NCBI RefSeq assembly: GCF_027364955.1
Contig: NZ_DAHXOI010000010.1
Location: 33,690 to 97,689, forward strand
Length of the DNA stretch: 64,000 nucleotides
Reading direction: 5' to 3'
Source: Ferrimicrobium sp.
GTDB taxonomy: Bacteria; Actinomycetota; Acidimicrobiia; Acidimicrobiales; Acidimicrobiaceae
The position numbers and the translations under genes were made by a program. Below are positions 62,309-64,000 of this stretch, one piece after another. The first letter of the stretch is position 1; every line of letters begins with the position of its first letter. The notes under the pieces were generated by a model. That model was not told where the DNA came from and made no database searches. It saw only the letters and a program-made list of their open reading frames with translations.

Positions 62309-63350
62309 GTAAGCGGAGTTCAGTGTCCCATTTGGTGAGCAAGTCCAGATCGGTCTTCAACCTGATACCACGTCTTTGTAGATCAGTGGTATACGGCTCA
62401 AGGATTGAGTCAAGTTCTCTTAACTTAACCAGCATCGCCCGTCCGAGCAACTGACCTTGAGATGTGGCGAATAGAGCAGAGCTGAAACCAAAATCGACAC
62501 CAATGTCAACACCACTGGTGCGGGGTCGCGCATCCGGGGTGTCCAGCATCAATGAGATGCCCACACCTACCGGATGATGGTGCTCGTTCCTTACGAGGTG
62601 CAATTGAATAGCACCACACACCTTACCTCCGGCAGCAATAGCTTTGTCGCGTTGACGGTCAAAATAAGTGTTGCGAGTTAGCGGGATACGTACCGGCTTG
62701 CCTTTGGTAAGTGTGGCGACTTGCACCCACCAACCAACAACACCGGACTGGGACGCGCTTTCTGTCTCACTTGGGTGAGCCACAATCGAATCTAGCACCA
62801 GAGTATCGACTTTGCGCAGGTCAGGGTAGCGATGAAAACGCTGGGCATGCTTTGCAATATGGCGTATCAGCTTCATGTCTTCGTCCGCCACAGACAGTAG
62901 TACGGCGCTAGGGTCGTTAGCCGCTTCCTTGGATGTGCATGGCACCAACTCGCCGGTTTCATCACTCCGCTTCCAGGGGAGTTCTAACTCTCTCGCCCAC
63001 CACGCGCGGCGGGCATTCACCCTATAGAGCACGGTCTTGCGGTGCTCCGGAAGTTGAGAGCCAGTTATAGCCTTGCGTACCTCATCTACGAGACTTGCTT
63101 GCCATCCAGAGACGCTGGCATGAACCATATTCTGAGCTGACTTCATCTGCCGCGCCGATAGGCGGTGGTCAAACGTGATGGAATCACCCGACATCACTCG
63201 CCATGATGACAGTTGTTGCCCCGATAGCACCTCCCGACGGGTCATCGACCCTAGTCCACCCAGCGCACGTCGGAATGCGGGGAACAGGGCTATGAGCGTA
63301 TCAACCTTGCCAGCGTTAGCGGCAGTGACGTGTCGGTGAGTCGTAATCAT
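62289..63350 (-). pseudogene. tnpB: IS607-type TnpB-like protein, C-terminus cut off by the IS3 element
   Basis: 353 codons, of which the last dozen or so are read from the IS3 end. The N-terminal part is basic and helical. RuvC-I is SGVDIGVDFGFSSALFATSQ, with catalytic Asp near 286. The RuvC-II and RuvC-III residues and the zinc ribbon are missing. TnpB proteins are RNA-guided nucleases; this one cannot be active and its guide RNA end is lost. It starts 7 bases after the tnpA stop. Confidence 0.8.
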
Positions 63351-64000
63351 CGTCAGCTTAACCAGTCATTAGCCGCTCACCAAGAGCGGGGTCAATCTCA
63401 AGAGCGGAAATCACATCGTCGGTGCGACGTCTAGCAGACCGTAGTCCATAAAGACGTGCAGCAAAACTGTAAATGATGGATACGAAGTCCTCCATTAGAT
63501 CGGCTTTTTCTTCAGTAGCAGCGTCAGCGACCACAATTTGACGCCCCTGCAACCCCAGTAGAACCTCGAACCAGCCGAACCCCACCCTTGACAGACGATC
63601 CTTGTGCTCGACCACCAGTGTCCCCCATGAGTCGTCCTTCAACAAGGCAGTCAACTTCGGACGGTTGTCGTTTACACCTGATGCGATCTCCTTGACTACC
63701 GACACCACCGACAACCCTGCTGCATTAGCGAATGCGGTCGTCCGTTGCGCTTGGCGCTCGAGGTCATCCTTCTGTTTGTGCGTAGATACCCGCGCATATA
63801 CAGCCGCCTTGCGTACTAGAGCGTGTTGTGGGTCTGGCACTACAACGTGACCAGAGTCGTCAATATACGCCCCTTCTAACTTGCCGGCTTTAAATCTATT
63901 CCAGGCCGCTCTGTACTTGATCCCATTCTTAGCGGCGTATTCCGAAAGTTTCATACTATCAGTATAGTACGGTTCGCCATAAACATTCCACAAATCGCCA
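62332..64000 (-). mobile_element. IS607-type element (partial, split by IS3)
   Basis: tnpA serine recombinase plus truncated tnpB, on the minus strand, running to or beyond the right window edge. The end near 63955-64000 contains ACTATACTGATAGT, a short palindrome near tnpA. The far end lies beyond the IS3 insertion or is lost. Confidence 0.75.
63358..63954 (-). CDS. tnpA: IS607-family serine recombinase (TnpA)
   Basis: 198 residues from ATG 63954 (an upstream in-frame start at 63993 is less likely). The MerR-like DNA-binding head is MKLSEYAAKNGIKYRAAWNR. The catalytic domain has AAVYARVSTHKQ with nucleophile Ser57, then VVEHKDRLSRVGF and DAATEEKADLMEDFVSIIYS. IS607 TnpA moves the element through a circular intermediate with little target specificity. 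It appears intact. Confidence 0.94.
   Translation of the reverse strand: MKLSEYAAKNGIKYRAAWNRFKAGKLEGAYIDDSGHVVVPDPQHALVRKAAVYARVSTHKQKDDLERQAQRTTAFANAAGLSVVSVVKEIASGVNDNRPKLTALLKDDSWGTLVVEHKDRLSRVGFGWFEVLLGLQGRQIVVADAATEEKADLMEDFVSIIYSFAARLYGLRSARRRTDDVISALEIDPALGERLMTG

Larger units (their letters stand above)
60940..62331 (+). mobile_element. IS3-family insertion sequence, inactivated
   Basis: About 1.4 kb with orfA and orfB in -1 phase. Imperfect terminal inverted repeats are ACGGGACACGGTTCTCC (60940-60956) and GGAGTTCAGTGTCCCAT (62315-62331, inverted), 13 of 17 matching. It is inserted in the tnpB gene of an IS607-type element. orfB is broken by a 130-bp insert. Exact ends and target duplication are uncertain. 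Confidence 0.85.

Overview
The window is a 64 kb stretch of a bacterial chromosome, moderately G+C rich, with frequent GTG and TTG starts. Gene content points to an actinobacterium. It has a BldD-type regulator with a c-di-GMP motif, a FolP2-type dihydropteroate synthase homologue, nitrobindin, a split Tad pilus locus without a secretin, and a dnaG-sigma factor pair. The ferredoxin/polyferredoxin operon and overall gene mix fit the acidophilic, iron-metabolising Acidimicrobiia. That placement is inference, not read from a marker gene such as 16S rRNA.

Layout: (1) 1-6.6 kb holds leuS (5' end cut off), a hypothetical gene, a phosphotransferase, and a thioredoxin-TPR / folP2-like / holA run. (2) 6.7-10.4 kb on the minus strand holds a SRPBCC-EVE-MarR operon, a photolyase and an Rrf2 regulator. 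(3) 10.4-14.4 kb holds an Rrf2-linked redox operon: a membrane polyferredoxin and a 790-residue ferredoxin-GltD-flavodoxin fusion. (4) 15-18 kb has an ammonium transporter and a secreted anchored protein. (5) 18.6-25.9 kb has lepA, rpsT, hrcA, dnaJ, rsmE, a BldD homologue and two small hypothetical genes. (6) 26-29.2 kb has acetate uptake (SatP family) and acetyl-CoA synthetase. (7) 29.5-41 kb has a tyrosine phosphatase and a Tad/Flp pilus locus interrupted by a proline iminopeptidase-like gene and an opposite-strand metallo-hydrolase. (8) 42.6-57.2 kb is a housekeeping block: phoH, ybeY, a CNNM/CorC protein, era, nitrobindin, uppS, recO, glyS, ppdK, dnaG, a sigma factor, and two tRNAs. (9) 57.1-64 kb is accessory DNA built on the second tRNA gene. 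It shows repeated tRNA-half attachment sites with conserved flanks, a toxin-antitoxin pair, an AAA/DUF4143-type ATPase, an IS3-family element broken by a 130-bp palindromic insert, and an IS607-type element whose tnpB the IS3 element truncates.

The most promising candidates for something undescribed are the Rrf2-controlled polyferredoxin plus ferredoxin-GltD-flavodoxin operon with its paired palindromic operators, and the tandem tRNA attachment array that carries small cargo modules without a visible integrase.

All functional calls come from reading translated sequence and motifs by eye. No database search was run.
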